From assembly GCF_030409805.1 (NCBI RefSeq), contig NZ_JAUFQP010000004.1:1-64000 (forward strand): a DNA stretch of 64,000 nt. The letters run 5' to 3'. The notes below the pieces were generated by a model. The model had not been told where the DNA came from, ran no database searches, and saw only the letters and a list, made by a program, of their open reading frames with translations. The DNA comes from Algibacter miyuki (GTDB lineage Bacteria > Bacteroidota > Bacteroidia > Flavobacteriales > Flavobacteriaceae). The position numbers and the translations under genes are program-made. Each line of letters starts with the position of its first letter. The stretch's first letter is position 1. Below are positions 9,993-19,011 of this stretch, in pieces.

Positions 9993-11318
9993 TTATTGTT
10001 TAATGTTAAGTAAGTTTTTTAGTGCTGCTTTTTTATTAATTACGTCTATAATAGCTTGTAAATATTCTTGTTGGCTAGTGTATAATTGCAATTGTGCTTG
10101 TCTTAAATCGAAACTACCAGCAATACCTTCTTTGTATTTAATGGTGTTTTTGTGTTCAATTTTTTCGGCAAGTGCTAAGTTTTTTTGCTTGTTAGTATAG
10201 GTGTCTATAGCTAAAGTGTATTCGTTTTTAGCATTTTTAAACTCTAACGATATGGTGTTTTCTTTATCTATAAAATCGTTTTTGGCAATATCCCATTCAA
10301 TTTTGGCTCTTTGTCTTCTTGCTTTTCCTCCAAAAGAAGAGAAAATAGGGAAGGTTAAACTCACACCGCCAACAGTTGTAAATAACCAGTCTTGCTCTTT
10401 GCTTGTAAAGGTTGAAAAGCTGTTGCTGTAGCCTAAATAACTAGAGGTTAAAAAAGCATTTATTTTTGGTAACTGCTCCGATTTTTCTAATTTGTATTCT
10501 AAATATTTGCTTTTTACTTCGTTTTCGGCAATTTTGTAATCAATATTATTAGCAACAGGATGCGTCGTATTAATAAGGTCTAAAGAAATATTATCTGTAA
10601 TTAAACTTTCTAGGGTATCGGTAAGTTCAATAGTTTCTTCAGCATCAATCCCTAATAGAATTTTTAAATAACCTTTAGAAATTTCATAAAGTGTCTCTAG
10701 ATTTTTTAAGTTATTTTCTAAATTAGATTTGGTTAACTGAAGTTGCTCAACATCTTCTTCTTCAATTAAACCATTTTCATAAATCTGAGAGGTTTCTTCT
10801 AAATTAGAACTTAAAGCACTAATATTATTTTTCATAATAGCAATGCTTTCTTTAGTTAAAAGGGCATTGTTATAAGCGCTAACAATATTAGTTTCAATCT
10901 CGTTTTCGGTTTTATCTTTGGCATTTTCCGATATTTCTAAAAACACTTTGTTCGATTGAAGTCCTACGATATAACCACCATCAAAAAGTAATTGATTTAA
11001 CGTAACACTTGGTGTCATGCTGTGTTTCGGAAACAAGAATAAAAACGGATCGTTCGGGTCTAAAGCCGCCGTGTCGAAAGGTGATTTTATGTTCGATTTG
11101 TAATCTATAGCGCCGTTTATTTGAGGTAATCCAATCGCTTTAGTTTCCCAAACCTGCTGTTCTGCCGCAAGAATATTTAAGTGCGCATTTTTAATTATTC
11201 TATTGTTTTCTCGCCCATAAACTATAGCTTCGTTTAAAGAGAAGCTACGTTTGTTTTCTTGAGAAAACAGCATGATACTGCATAGTAAACTAAAAAGTAT
11301 GATGAGTTTGTGTTTCAT
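9993..11318 (-). CDS. TolC-family outer-membrane efflux protein
   Basis: Trimeric exit duct of the efflux system, 441 residues. It has a signal peptide (MKHKLIILFSLLCSIMLFSQ), two outer-membrane-efflux repeats rich in long helices, and the usual NEAIVYGRENNRIIKNA start of the first helix. The second repeat contains AFLTSSYLGYSNSF and a long heptad-like helix near residues 335-430. It begins 3 nt after the TetR stop codon, so translation is probably coupled. Confidence 0.92.
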   Translation of the reverse strand: MKHKLIILFSLLCSIMLFSQENKRSFSLNEAIVYGRENNRIIKNAHLNILAAEQQVWETKAIGLPQINGAIDYKSNIKSPFDTAALDPNDPFLFLFPKHSMTPSVTLNQLLFDGGYIVGLQSNKVFLEISENAKDKTENEIETNIVSAYNNALLTKESIAIMKNNISALSSNLEETSQIYENGLIEEEDVEQLQLTKSNLENNLKNLETLYEISKGYLKILLGIDAEETIELTDTLESLITDNISLDLINTTHPVANNIDYKIAENEVKSKYLEYKLEKSEQLPKINAFLTSSYLGYSNSFSTFTSKEQDWLFTTVGGVSLTFPIFSSFGGKARRQRAKIEWDIAKNDFIDKENTISLEFKNAKNEYTLAIDTYTNKQKNLALAEKIEHKNTIKYKEGIAGSFDLRQAQLQLYTSQQEYLQAIIDVINKKAALKNLLNIKQ

Positions 11319-11321
11319 TTT

Positions 11322-11927
11322 TTATGATTGATTTGTTGTTATAAATTTATTTAAAATGTCTAAGCCTTTTTCGGTTACAATGGCTCTTAAGTGGTATTCT
11401 AGGTAGCTTTCCATTAAATAATTCATCGAAAATGTTTCTAGAGGAAAAATAGAATGATCTTTAATACCCGTCATACCATTAAAATACATTCTGGATATGA
11501 AGTCGATATCAATATTCGGACGAAACAATTCGGTTTCAATACCTTTTTGAAGACTAGCCTTTACGGAATCATGCATTTTTTCGAATTGCTTTAGGTGTAA
11601 ACTAGCATGTATTTGAGGGTAATATTTTTTAAGTTGAAATTGGGGTGACGATTTTTCGCTCTTTAAATGATGCATCACGAACATTTTAATATCGTACAAT
11701 TCCTCAATTGGGTTGTTGGAATTATTGCAAATACCATCAATACCGGTGCAAATCATATCAAAAAGTGAAAACGAAACCGCTTCAACTAATTTTGTTTTAT
11801 TAGCAAAATGCACGTAAATGGTTTTTTTAGAAATGCCCATTTCGTGAGCAATATCGTCCATCGTTACACTCTTAAATCCAAGGTTTAAAAACAAGTTTTC
11901 AGTTGTATGTATAATTTTTTTTCTCAT
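11322..11927 (-). CDS. TetR/AcrR-family regulator of the efflux operon
   Basis: Repressor of 201 residues, first gene of the efflux operon and therefore probably its autoregulator. The start at 11927 (MRKKIIHTTENLFLNLGFKSV) is chosen because the longer in-frame extension has no family homology and runs towards the divergent gene's promoter. The HTH lies at about residues 25-48 (MDDIAHEMGISKKTIYVHFA). The ligand-binding helical half is divergent, as is usual in this family. The ligand is unknown. Confidence 0.9.
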   Translation of the reverse strand: MRKKIIHTTENLFLNLGFKSVTMDDIAHEMGISKKTIYVHFANKTKLVEAVSFSLFDMICTGIDGICNNSNNPIEELYDIKMFVMHHLKSEKSSPQFQLKKYYPQIHASLHLKQFEKMHDSVKASLQKGIETELFRPNIDIDFISRMYFNGMTGIKDHSIFPLETFSMNYLMESYLEYHLRAIVTEKGLDILNKFITTNQS

Positions 11928-12040
11928 AATCTCGGGCAAATGTACAACAGGAAACTTTAAAAACAAAAATAGTTTCCTTAGTTTTAATGATTTCTTAATA
12001 TTAAACAGAATAGAAAGGGTGTTAATTTGTGCAATTCCTT

Positions 12041-12048
12041 TATTTTTG
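12041..12048 (+). promoter_or_regulatory. Flavobacterial -7 box (TAnnTTTG)
   Basis: TATTTTTG ends 4 nt before the ATG at 12053, so transcription would begin at or next to the start codon (leaderless or nearly so). No clear -33 element is seen at the usual spacing. Confidence 0.55.
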
Positions 12049-12052
12049 TTCG

Positions 12053-13027
12053 ATGCTTTCAATAGAACAATACCAACACGAATTCGTTTCATATTTAGAA
12101 AAATATGAAACCGGAAAGGAACCTAAAAACCTGTACCAACCCATTCAATATATTTTAGAATTAGGCGGAAAAAGATTGCGCCCAGTTTTAGCTTTAATGA
12201 CGGCCGATATTTTTGGGGAAGATTATAAACTAGCCTTAAATGCTGCGCTAAGCGTTGAGGTGTTTCATAATTTCTCTTTAGTTCATGATGATATAATGGA
12301 CGATGCGCCATTGCGTCGCGGCCACCAAACCGTACATGAAAAGTGGGATATTAATACCGGAATTCTTTCTGGAGATGCCATGCTAATTATGGCGTATCAG
12401 CTTTTTGAAAACTACGATGCGGAAACCTTTATGGAGCTTGCTAAACTCTTTAGTAAAACGGCGCTAGAGGTTTGTGAAGGGCAACAATACGATGTAGATT
12501 TTGAAACCAGAAACGATGTTAGTATTCCTGAATATTTAAAAATGATAGAATACAAAACAGCTGTTTTGGTTGCTGCAGCCATGAAAATGGGAGCTATTGT
12601 ATCAAAGGCTTCACAGGAAGATCAGGATAATATTTATAATTTTGGTCGTTATTTGGGGATTGCTTTTCAATTACAGGATGATTATTTAGATGCGTTCGGT
12701 GATCCGAAAACCTTTGGGAAACAAGTTGGCGGAGATATTATAGAGAATAAGAAAACCTATTTGTATTTAAAAGCTTTGGAGTTTTCTAATGAAACCGATT
12801 GTGAGGAATTAATGGCATTGTTTGCATCAAATCCAGAAGATGTTTCAACCAAAATAGAAACGGCAAAACAGTTTTTTGTAAATTCAGGGGCGGCAGAGGC
12901 TACTCAAAAAGCAATTAAGGAATATACGCTAAAAGCTTTTACCGTACTGGAATCTTTACATGTTTCTGAAGATAAAAAAACGATGCTAAAAAACTTTGGC
13001 AGCCATTTAATGAACCGAACAGTGTAA
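12053..13027 (+). CDS. Polyprenyl diphosphate synthase
   Basis: Trans-prenyltransferase of 324 residues that extends allylic diphosphates with isopentenyl diphosphate, making geranylgeranyl or longer chains for quinones and lipid carriers. Both aspartate-rich motifs are present: DDIMD (D79, D80, D83, followed by LRRG) and DDYLD (D209, D210, D213). GGKRLRP binds the substrate diphosphate. I start at 12053 because the 8 upstream in-frame residues overlap the promoter box. Product length cannot be set from the sequence with confidence. Confidence 0.93.
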   Translation: MLSIEQYQHEFVSYLEKYETGKEPKNLYQPIQYILELGGKRLRPVLALMTADIFGEDYKLALNAALSVEVFHNFSLVHDDIMDDAPLRRGHQTVHEKWDINTGILSGDAMLIMAYQLFENYDAETFMELAKLFSKTALEVCEGQQYDVDFETRNDVSIPEYLKMIEYKTAVLVAAAMKMGAIVSKASQEDQDNIYNFGRYLGIAFQLQDDYLDAFGDPKTFGKQVGGDIIENKKTYLYLKALEFSNETDCEELMALFASNPEDVSTKIETAKQFFVNSGAAEATQKAIKEYTLKAFTVLESLHVSEDKKTMLKNFGSHLMNRTV

Positions 13028-13057
13028 CCTTTTTTCCGAGTACTCGGATGTTCTATT

Positions 13058-13408
13058 ATGCAATTACCCTCAAATTTTGAAGCTTTAATTAAAGAAGCTA
13101 ACGCGTTAGATTTATATAAGAAGTTAATTCTTCAACTCAATAAAGATTTTCTTTTGGCAAATGTTGATTTGGGTTTTCATGAAGAAACCTTGCCGTCGAG
13201 TTTAAAACTACTTTTGCACGAAACGGTGTATAAACTTATTCAAGAAAAATTCACCGAATATTTAAACCTGCTTTATATTATCGATGTGTCGGAATCTGAG
13301 GTAAAAGCCTTAAATGGTGATGATATTTTAAAGCTTTCAGAAGATGTTTCCTTCTTAATATTGAAACGCGAATGGCAAAAAGTCTGGTTTAAGAATAAAT
13401 ATTCTTAA
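13058..13408 (+). CDS. Conserved small helical protein, unknown function
   Basis: A protein of 116 residues, largely alpha-helical by composition, with no signal peptide or membrane segment. It follows the polyprenyl synthase by 30 nt, so the two are probably cotranscribed. I recognise no named domain. Charged and leucine-rich helices (LYKKLILQLNKDFLLANVD, VYKLIQEKFTEYLNLLYIID) suggest a soluble helical bundle. Functional linkage to isoprenoid synthesis is only positional. Confidence 0.7.
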   Translation: MQLPSNFEALIKEANALDLYKKLILQLNKDFLLANVDLGFHEETLPSSLKLLLHETVYKLIQEKFTEYLNLLYIIDVSESEVKALNGDDILKLSEDVSFLILKREWQKVWFKNKYS

Positions 13409-13425
13409 ATTCAATAAAGATAATA

Positions 13426-13456
13426 TTGTCCGAATTAAAAATTTTTAATATATTTG
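13426..13456 (+). promoter_or_regulatory. Promoter of the Rrf2 gene
   Basis: TTG at 13426-13428 and TATATTTG at 13449-13456 are separated by 20 nt. This fits the flavobacterial TTG-N(17-23)-TAnnTTTG housekeeping promoter. It lies 19 nt before the ATG. Confidence 0.65.
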
Positions 13457-13475
13457 TTTCAAATAAACCTACGAT

Positions 13476-13910
13476 ATGTTTTCTAAAGCTTGTGAATATG
13501 GAATTAAAGCAGCAATTTTTATTGCTACAAAATCCTATGAAGATAAGCGTGTTAGCCCAAAAGAAATTGCCGAGGAAATAAATTCGCCCCAAGCTTTTAC
13601 GGCTAAAATATTACAATCGTTGGTGCGTCATGATGTGGTGAGTTCTGTAAAAGGCGCTTATGGAGGCTTCGAAATTGAAAAACGTAAAATAAGTGAGGTT
13701 AAATTAGCTCAAATTGTGAATGCTATTGATGGCGACAGTATTTATGTTGGCTGTGGTTTGGGCTTAGCAAAATGTGACGAAAATCACCCATGTCCGGTGC
13801 ACGACAAGTTTAAAAGCGTGAGGGAAGAACTTAAAAATATGCTAGAAAACACCACCTTAGAAGAGTTAGCGCTTAATATTAAATCTGGCGCTTCCTTTTT
13901 AAGAGCCTAA
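13476..13910 (+). CDS. Rrf2-family Fe-S transcriptional regulator (NsrR/IscR-like)
   Basis: DNA-binding regulator of 144 residues, probably sensing NO or cluster status. The winged helix is at residues 1-65 (FSKACEYGIKAAIFIATKS, ISPKEIAEEI-type helix, KGAYGGFEI wing). Three cysteines, C93, C100 and C106, in the pattern C-x6-C-x5-C, are placed like the cluster ligands of IscR and NsrR. It is followed by the RIC repair gene and lies across from nirK, which supports a nitrosative-stress role. The family name is secure; the specific signal is inferred. Confidence 0.88.
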   Translation: MFSKACEYGIKAAIFIATKSYEDKRVSPKEIAEEINSPQAFTAKILQSLVRHDVVSSVKGAYGGFEIEKRKISEVKLAQIVNAIDGDSIYVGCGLGLAKCDENHPCPVHDKFKSVREELKNMLENTTLEELALNIKSGASFLRA

Positions 13911-13930
13911 AAAAAATTTGATTATAAATA

Positions 13931-13944
13931 GGATAAATTTATCC
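13931..13944 (+). promoter_or_regulatory. Palindromic operator before RIC gene
   Basis: GGATAAATTTATCC is a perfect 14-bp palindrome, 16 bp before the RIC start and 20 bp after the Rrf2 stop. The half-site TTTATCC recurs upstream of the 14803 gene and of nirK, so it is a candidate site for the Rrf2 protein. Confidence 0.5.
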
Positions 13945-13959
13945 GAAATAAATAAAGCT

Positions 13960-14691
13960 ATGGAAACATTAAATAATTATGCTGAAAAACAAATAGGAGA
14001 ATTAGTAGCTCAAGATTTTAGAACCGCTGCTGTTTTTAATAGTTATGGTATCGACTTTTGTTGCAAAGGAGATAGAACCATTGATGAGGTTTGCTCGAAA
14101 AAAGGGATTGATGCTAATGTAATTATGGAAAAATTAGATGCCATTTTTAACGAATCAACCAATCAGGCGGTAGATTATAAATCATGGCCTTTAGATTTAT
14201 TAGTAGAATATATTGAGAAAAAACACCATCGCTATGTTGAAGAAAAAATTCCTGTAATACGTCAGTTTCTAGATAAACTATGTCGTGTTCATGGAGGAAG
14301 TCATCCTGAATTATTCGAAATTAATCAACTTTTTACAGCTTCGGCAGGAGAATTGTCGGCACACATGAAAAAGGAGGAACTCATTTTATTTCCTTTTATT
14401 AAAAAAATGACTTTAGCAGAAGGGCAAGCAGGAGCAATTCACGCGCCTCACTTTGGGACTGTAGAAAACCCTATTGCTATGATGAAGGAAGAACATGAAA
14501 ATGAAGGTGAGCGTTTCAGACAAATTGATGCGCTTTCTAATCATTATAATCCACCTGTAGATGCGTGTAACACCTATAAAGTAACATTCGCTATGCTCGA
14601 TGAATTTGAAAAAGATTTGCATTTACACATTCATTTAGAAAACAATATTTTATTTCCAAAAGCTATAAAATTAGAGCGGAAATTAAGGTAA
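13960..14691 (+). CDS. ric: Iron-sulfur cluster repair di-iron protein (RIC/ScdA/YtfE)
   Basis: Repairs nitrosatively or oxidatively damaged Fe-S clusters in the cytoplasm; 243 residues. The ATG at 13960 is preferred over a TTG 42 nt upstream because it gives the standard ScdA_N start. ScdA_N holds the CC pair (GIDFCCKG, C34-C35). The hemerythrin-like domain supplies likely di-iron ligands H89/H90, H135, E139, H179, E183 and H221/H225 (HMKKEELILFPFI, HENEGERF, HLHIHLENNILFP). It directly follows the Fe-S Rrf2 regulator, the arrangement expected for an NO response. Confidence 0.93.
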   Translation: METLNNYAEKQIGELVAQDFRTAAVFNSYGIDFCCKGDRTIDEVCSKKGIDANVIMEKLDAIFNESTNQAVDYKSWPLDLLVEYIEKKHHRYVEEKIPVIRQFLDKLCRVHGGSHPELFEINQLFTASAGELSAHMKKEELILFPFIKKMTLAEGQAGAIHAPHFGTVENPIAMMKEEHENEGERFRQIDALSNHYNPPVDACNTYKVTFAMLDEFEKDLHLHIHLENNILFPKAIKLERKLR

Positions 14692-14714
14692 TAGAAACGT
14701 TGTTTTATAGCTTT

Positions 14715-14756
14715 AATCCTAGAAGGTCTATCATAATACCTTCTAGGGTTTTTTAT
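14715..14756 (+). terminator. Rho-independent terminator after RIC
   Basis: Stem 14715-14727 with 14738-14750 (core CCTAGAAGGT/ACCTTCTAGG), 10-nt loop, followed by TTTTTTATTT. Confidence 0.85.
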
Positions 14757-14779
14757 TTCTACCTTTTAAGCTTGTTATA

Positions 14780-14786
14780 TTTATCC
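14780..14786 (+). promoter_or_regulatory. TTTATCC half-site
   Basis: TTTATCC lies 17 nt before the ATG of the oxidase-like gene. It is identical to the half-site of the palindrome before RIC. A 7-mer alone is weak evidence; its value lies in the recurrence within one pathway. Confidence 0.3.
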
Positions 14787-14802
14787 ATTAGAAACTCAAG
14801 TA

Positions 14803-15990
14803 ATGCCGAAAAAATTAGTTGTTGTCTGTTTATTTAATTTTTTAATTGCAGCCTTAATGGGCTTGGCTTTGCGTTATTCGTTTTTAGATTCTGTGGGATT
14901 AAATTATAGGTTTTTAACCCATGCACATTCGCATATTGCTATGTTGGGTTGGGTGTATTTAATGCTTTACACGGCTATTGTGTATTATTTCGTTCCCGAA
15001 TATAAAACGAAACCAATTTTTACCAAATTATTTTGGCTTACTGAAGTTGCTGTAGTAGGCATGATGTTGAGTTTTCCGTTTCAAGGCTATGCTGCGGTTT
15101 CTATTTCATTTTCAACTTTGCATATTTTTTGCAGTTATGCTTTCGTTTACTGCATTTGGAAACATCATAAAACTAAATCTGCAGTTACCAAATATTTACT
15201 AAAAGCATCGCTGGTTTTTATGGTGCTTTCTACAATTGGAGTTTGGTGTTTAGGACCGGCGGTGTCTATTTTAGGTTCGGCTTCGGCATTTTATCAAATT
15301 GCGATTCAGTTTTTTTTACATTTTCAATTTAATGGGTGGTTTTTGTTGGCCATTTTTGCTGTGTTTTTTCATCTGGTTAAGGTGGAAAATACACCTGTTT
15401 TTAAATACTTTTTTTGGACGTTAATAGTATCCACAGTATTAACTTTTGCTTTACCTATTCAATGGTTTGCTCCACATCCAATATTGCTTTGGATTAATGG
15501 TTTTGGGGTGGTTTTACAATTTGTGATGCTCTTTTTATTTCTGAAATTGATCCCTTTTAAAAAGGAAGGAGAAGCTCAACCGAAACTCATTATCAATTTA
15601 TATCGGTTCGCCGTGCTGTGTTTCGCGGTAAAAACCATTTTTCAATTAGCCTCTTTAGTACCTGAATTTTCAAACGTGGTTTATGGGCATCGCAACTTTG
15701 TTATTGGTTTTATACACTTATTAATGTTAGGGGTAGTGTCTAGTTTTTTGTTTTCTTTTATTCTGAAAAGTGGATGGCTTTCGAACTCCAAATGGTTAAA
15801 TATTGGGGTTTATAGCTTTTTGTTAGGCTTTATTTTAACCGAAGTGTTATTGCTTGTTCAAGGCTGTAAATTCTTTGTTGGAAGCGGGCTGATTCCAAAT
15901 TACTATTTACTTCTTTTTCTTTGTAGTGTATTATTGCCTTTCGGAATAGGACTTTTTATAGTCCATGTTACAAGGTGTAAATTGAAATAA
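14803..15990 (+). CDS. Heme-copper-oxidase-like multi-pass membrane protein
   Basis: Polytopic inner-membrane protein of 395 residues with about 11-12 hydrophobic helices. The second helix carries a His-rich segment, THAHSHIAMLGW (H40, H42, H44), like the low-spin heme helix of CcoN/NorB subunits. Further histidines sit in helices (FSTLHIFCSYAF, FFLHFQFNGWF, GFIHLLMLG). No second oxidase subunit is adjacent. Its place between RIC and the nirK operon suggests a role with NO or nitrite, such as an NO-handling or heme-binding protein. The family assignment is by motif only; enzymatic activity is unproven. Confidence 0.65.
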   Translation: MPKKLVVVCLFNFLIAALMGLALRYSFLDSVGLNYRFLTHAHSHIAMLGWVYLMLYTAIVYYFVPEYKTKPIFTKLFWLTEVAVVGMMLSFPFQGYAAVSISFSTLHIFCSYAFVYCIWKHHKTKSAVTKYLLKASLVFMVLSTIGVWCLGPAVSILGSASAFYQIAIQFFLHFQFNGWFLLAIFAVFFHLVKVENTPVFKYFFWTLIVSTVLTFALPIQWFAPHPILLWINGFGVVLQFVMLFLFLKLIPFKKEGEAQPKLIINLYRFAVLCFAVKTIFQLASLVPEFSNVVYGHRNFVIGFIHLLMLGVVSSFLFSFILKSGWLSNSKWLNIGVYSFLLGFILTEVLLLVQGCKFFVGSGLIPNYYLLLFLCSVLLPFGIGLFIVHVTRCKLK

Positions 15991-16025
15991 TTTACTTTAA
16001 TTTTTAGAGGAAGTTAGTGATGATA

Positions 16026-16736
16026 TTACGGAATGGTTTTTAAAATGGCAGCAATAGTTTCATCGTTGTCAACGCCTAAGCCTTCTTGCTGATGGATTAA
16101 TTCGCCAGCAGGATTAAACACACTAATAATATTGGAGTGTGAAAAATCGATTGGTGAAATTTCTTTGTATTTCATAGAAAGTACATTGGCAAATTCTCGA
16201 ACTCCTGATGTGGTGCCTTGTAGAAACATCCATTGTTCGCCGTCCATTTCATTTTCAATAGCAAAAGCTTTTAAACGTTGGGGTGTGTCTGTTTCAGGAT
16301 CTATACTAACCATCACAAATTGGATGTTTTTAATGTCTTCCAAAGGTAGTTTCGTTTCAATATTACGCATATCGGCAACTAATCTCGGGCATGCTGCTTT
16401 GCATGATGTGTAAATCATAACCATGACTAAGGTTTTTCCTTTTAAGGCTTTTAGTTCTATGGTTTTTCCTTCTTCAGTATCCCATTTTGAAGTTAAATTG
16501 AATATCGATGTTTCGGAAATGGCATCATTGAGTATTGGTATTTCAGAGCTTAAAGCTTGTAAATCCATTTTGCAAACAGCGCAATTGCCAGGTTTGTTGA
16601 AGGTTTTATTGCCTTCGCACTTCATTGGGCATTGGTAAGTTGTTGAATTGTCGCTATTAGATTTCGTGTTAGAATTGCAAGTTTGCAAAAGCAACGTTGT
16701 TATTATTAAAATGAATATGTGTTTTAAAGCTTTCAT
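16026..16736 (-). CDS. SCO1/SenC lipoprotein with N-terminal heavy-metal-binding domain
   Basis: Copper chaperone/thiol-disulfide protein of 236 residues, probably loading copper into the NirK encoded upstream. Lipobox LLLQTC (C20) is followed by a short heavy-metal-binding domain (YQCPMKC, then CAVCKMDL; C36, C52, C55). The thioredoxin-like SCO domain has copper ligands C112 and C116 (TSCKAACPRLV) and H200 (FSHSN). It starts 4 nt after the SUMF1 gene stop, third in the nirK operon. The fused metal-binding domain is an extra relative to minimal SCO proteins. Confidence 0.92.
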   Translation of the reverse strand: MKALKHIFILIITTLLLQTCNSNTKSNSDNSTTYQCPMKCEGNKTFNKPGNCAVCKMDLQALSSEIPILNDAISETSIFNLTSKWDTEEGKTIELKALKGKTLVMVMIYTSCKAACPRLVADMRNIETKLPLEDIKNIQFVMVSIDPETDTPQRLKAFAIENEMDGEQWMFLQGTTSGVREFANVLSMKYKEISPIDFSHSNIISVFNPAGELIHQQEGLGVDNDETIAAILKTIP

Positions 16737-16740
16737 AGGT

Positions 16741-17517
16741 TTATTGTTTAGTTATGTCTTTTGCGCATCGAAATCCTAAATTTTTCATAGCGTATTTGGC
16801 TTTCAAGCTTCCTCGTATGGCATAGCGCATAAAGGCGGCATAATTCATTAAATCGGTTGCATTTATGGCAGCGCTTCCACAGAATAGATTAGAATCTTTA
16901 TCTACATCTTTTCGAGATTCACCAGTAATTAAAACCGAATTAAAATCCAATGTCCATTCCCAAACTAAGCCATGTAAATCGTAAACACCCCAAGCATTTT
17001 TTGGATGTAACCCAATGCTGTTTTCATTGGAATGTGGTGCTTCATACCAAGCTAATATTTGTTTGTTGAAGGTTGGTTTTACACGGGCATCTTTTGTGGT
17101 TTCATCAGCCATAGCTACGTATTCCCATTCATCAATTGTAGGTAAACGTTTATCTTGACATTCGCAGTAAGCTTTCGCTGCAAACCATGATATGTAGGTT
17201 ACTGGGCTATTTGGTTTTTCGGTTGGTTTGATGTTTAAATCGTTGTCCCAATTAGCGAGATAACTTTTGTCTGTAAATAATTTTAAGGCTTTAGATTTTT
17301 GCCATTTTGGGTTTGATTTCAGAAAAAGGATATATTCTGCATTGGTAACTGGGTATATGTCTATTTCAAAATCTTTGACTTCCACAACGGTTGAATCTCT
17401 ACCATATAGAGGGATGTAACGGCTGCCTTCAATATAAACCATGCCTTTAGATTGGGCATAAATACATGTTTGGGACACCAACAAAACAAACAGTAATCTA
17501 AAGGCTAGGTTTTTCAT
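16741..17517 (-). CDS. Secreted SUMF1/FGE-sulfatase-fold protein in nirK operon
   Basis: Exported protein of 258 residues with a signal peptide (FVLLVSQTCIYAQ) and the formylglycine-generating-enzyme fold: KDFEIDIYPVTNAEY, SPVTYISWFAAKAYCECQDKRLPTIDEWEYVA, GVYDLHGLVWEWT and NLGFRCAKD. The second catalytic Cys of true formylglycine-generating enzymes is not where expected in the FCGSAAINATDLM region. Sulfatase activation is therefore unlikely and no sulfatase gene is near. Because it sits 9 nt after nirK and 4 nt before SCO, an accessory role in NirK maturation or electron transfer is the better guess. Confidence 0.85.
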   Translation of the reverse strand: MKNLAFRLLFVLLVSQTCIYAQSKGMVYIEGSRYIPLYGRDSTVVEVKDFEIDIYPVTNAEYILFLKSNPKWQKSKALKLFTDKSYLANWDNDLNIKPTEKPNSPVTYISWFAAKAYCECQDKRLPTIDEWEYVAMADETTKDARVKPTFNKQILAWYEAPHSNENSIGLHPKNAWGVYDLHGLVWEWTLDFNSVLITGESRKDVDKDSNLFCGSAAINATDLMNYAAFMRYAIRGSLKAKYAMKNLGFRCAKDITKQ

Positions 17518-17526
17518 TATTAATTA

Positions 17527-18975
17527 TTATTTGCTGTTTCTTACTTGTTCTACCATGGCTTTAGTAACTACGGTTTTATTGTTGCCCCAGCTGTTGTAAA
17601 CGTAGGTTAGTACATTAGCGATTTCGTCTGGAGACAGCATTTGTCGCGTCATAACACTGTTGTATTTTTGACCATTTACGGTAATTTCTCCTGTTTTTCC
17701 GTGAAGCACAATACCGATAGCACGATTAACATCAGCATTTAAATAATCGGATTTAGCTAAAGGAGGAAAGGCATTCGGAATCCCTTGACCTTCTGCTTGA
17801 TGGCAAGCAAAGCAGGTTTGCATATAGGCTTGTTTTCCAAATTCCATTTGTTCTTCGAAAGATTTTGCAGGAATTTCAGAAGCTATAATTTCATCTGTTG
17901 TAGGCATTTGCTGTATGCCTGGGCCTTCGGGTAAGTATATATCGTCTCTTATTTCTCCAGAATATATAGTCTTATTTTCTTCACCTTCCACTTTAAGCAT
18001 CCCTAAAGCGCCTTTGTTAAATGCTCTAAAAATAGAGTGATCGACTAAAATAAATGTACCGGGAACATCCACTCGGAATTCTACCATAGCAGCGCCACCG
18101 GCAGGAATTACAGTGGTTTGTACATTGGTATTTACTAAGTCTCCACCTTCAACATGTACTTTATCAAATATTTCACCAATAACATGGAATGAAGATACTA
18201 AGCCAGGTCCACCATTTCCAACAAAAAGTCTAACGGTTTCACCAACTTTTGCAGTTAACGCGTTATCGCCAGTAAGGGCGCCTACTTTTCCATTGAAAAC
18301 TACGTAGTCGGCATTTTCATCTACAGCTTTTTGCATATCAAAAGGTTGTAATCCACGTTCACCATTTTTTCCTTTGGTGTAAAAATCACCTTGCATCACA
18401 TAGTATTCTTTGTCTACAGGAGGTAAACCACCTTCTGGTTCAACCAAAATTAAGCCGTACATGCCGTTAGCAATGTGCATTCCAACAGGAGCTGTTGCGC
18501 AATGGTAAACGTATAGACCAGGATTTAAGGTTTTAAAGCTGAATGTTTTTTCGTGCCCTGGGGCTACAAAAGAAGATTCGGCGCCACCACCTGGGCCTGT
18601 TACGGCATGCATATCTATATTGTGTGGTAATTTGTTATCAGGGTGGTTTTGTAAGTGAAATTCAACTTCATCGCCAACACGTGTTCTAATAAAACTTCCT
18701 GGAACCGTGCCACCAAAAGTCCAATACATGTATTTTACACCATCGGTCATTTCGCCTTCTTTTTCAAGAATTTCCATTTTCACGATAAGCTTTTTTGCTT
18801 TTCGTCTTCCGACAGGTGTTGGTACGTGTGGTGGAGATGTGAGTTCTGCTAACATTTCTCGACTAACAGGAATTTCAGATGCGTCGGTTTGTTTTTGTTC
18901 TTTTTTATCAGAACAAGCTGTGAACATTAAAGCGCCCAATAATGTTAATCCAAGTAGAGATTTTAGTTGTTTCAT
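17527..18975 (-). CDS. nirK: Copper nitrite reductase fused to cytochrome c (NirK)
   Basis: Reduces nitrite to NO in the periplasm. It is 482 residues from the ATG at 18975, chosen because it gives a lipoprotein signal with lipobox MFTAC (C21). Two cupredoxin domains carry the type-1 copper ligands H118, C159, H167 and M172 ([20 protein letters not shown]). The type-2 ligands are H123 (DMHAV), H158 and H313 (VDHSIF). A C-terminal class-I cytochrome c domain has CFACH (C388-C391-H392) and a Met ligand near 442, so electrons can be delivered in cis. It is the first gene of nirK-SUMF1-SCO. No NO or N2O reductase operon is visible in the window. Confidence 0.95.
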   Translation of the reverse strand: MKQLKSLLGLTLLGALMFTACSDKKEQKQTDASEIPVSREMLAELTSPPHVPTPVGRRKAKKLIVKMEILEKEGEMTDGVKYMYWTFGGTVPGSFIRTRVGDEVEFHLQNHPDNKLPHNIDMHAVTGPGGGAESSFVAPGHEKTFSFKTLNPGLYVYHCATAPVGMHIANGMYGLILVEPEGGLPPVDKEYYVMQGDFYTKGKNGERGLQPFDMQKAVDENADYVVFNGKVGALTGDNALTAKVGETVRLFVGNGGPGLVSSFHVIGEIFDKVHVEGGDLVNTNVQTTVIPAGGAAMVEFRVDVPGTFILVDHSIFRAFNKGALGMLKVEGEENKTIYSGEIRDDIYLPEGPGIQQMPTTDEIIASEIPAKSFEEQMEFGKQAYMQTCFACHQAEGQGIPNAFPPLAKSDYLNADVNRAIGIVLHGKTGEITVNGQKYNSVMTRQMLSPDEIANVLTYVYNSWGNNKTVVTKAMVEQVRNSK

Positions 18976-19011
18976 TAGTATTAATTTTTTAGTGTTTTTA
19001 AACATCAGTCT

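Noticed and set aside
11928..12092. Longer N-terminus for the TetR regulator
   Set aside because: The extra 55 residues have no family homology and would run across the divergent promoter of the polyprenyl synthase.
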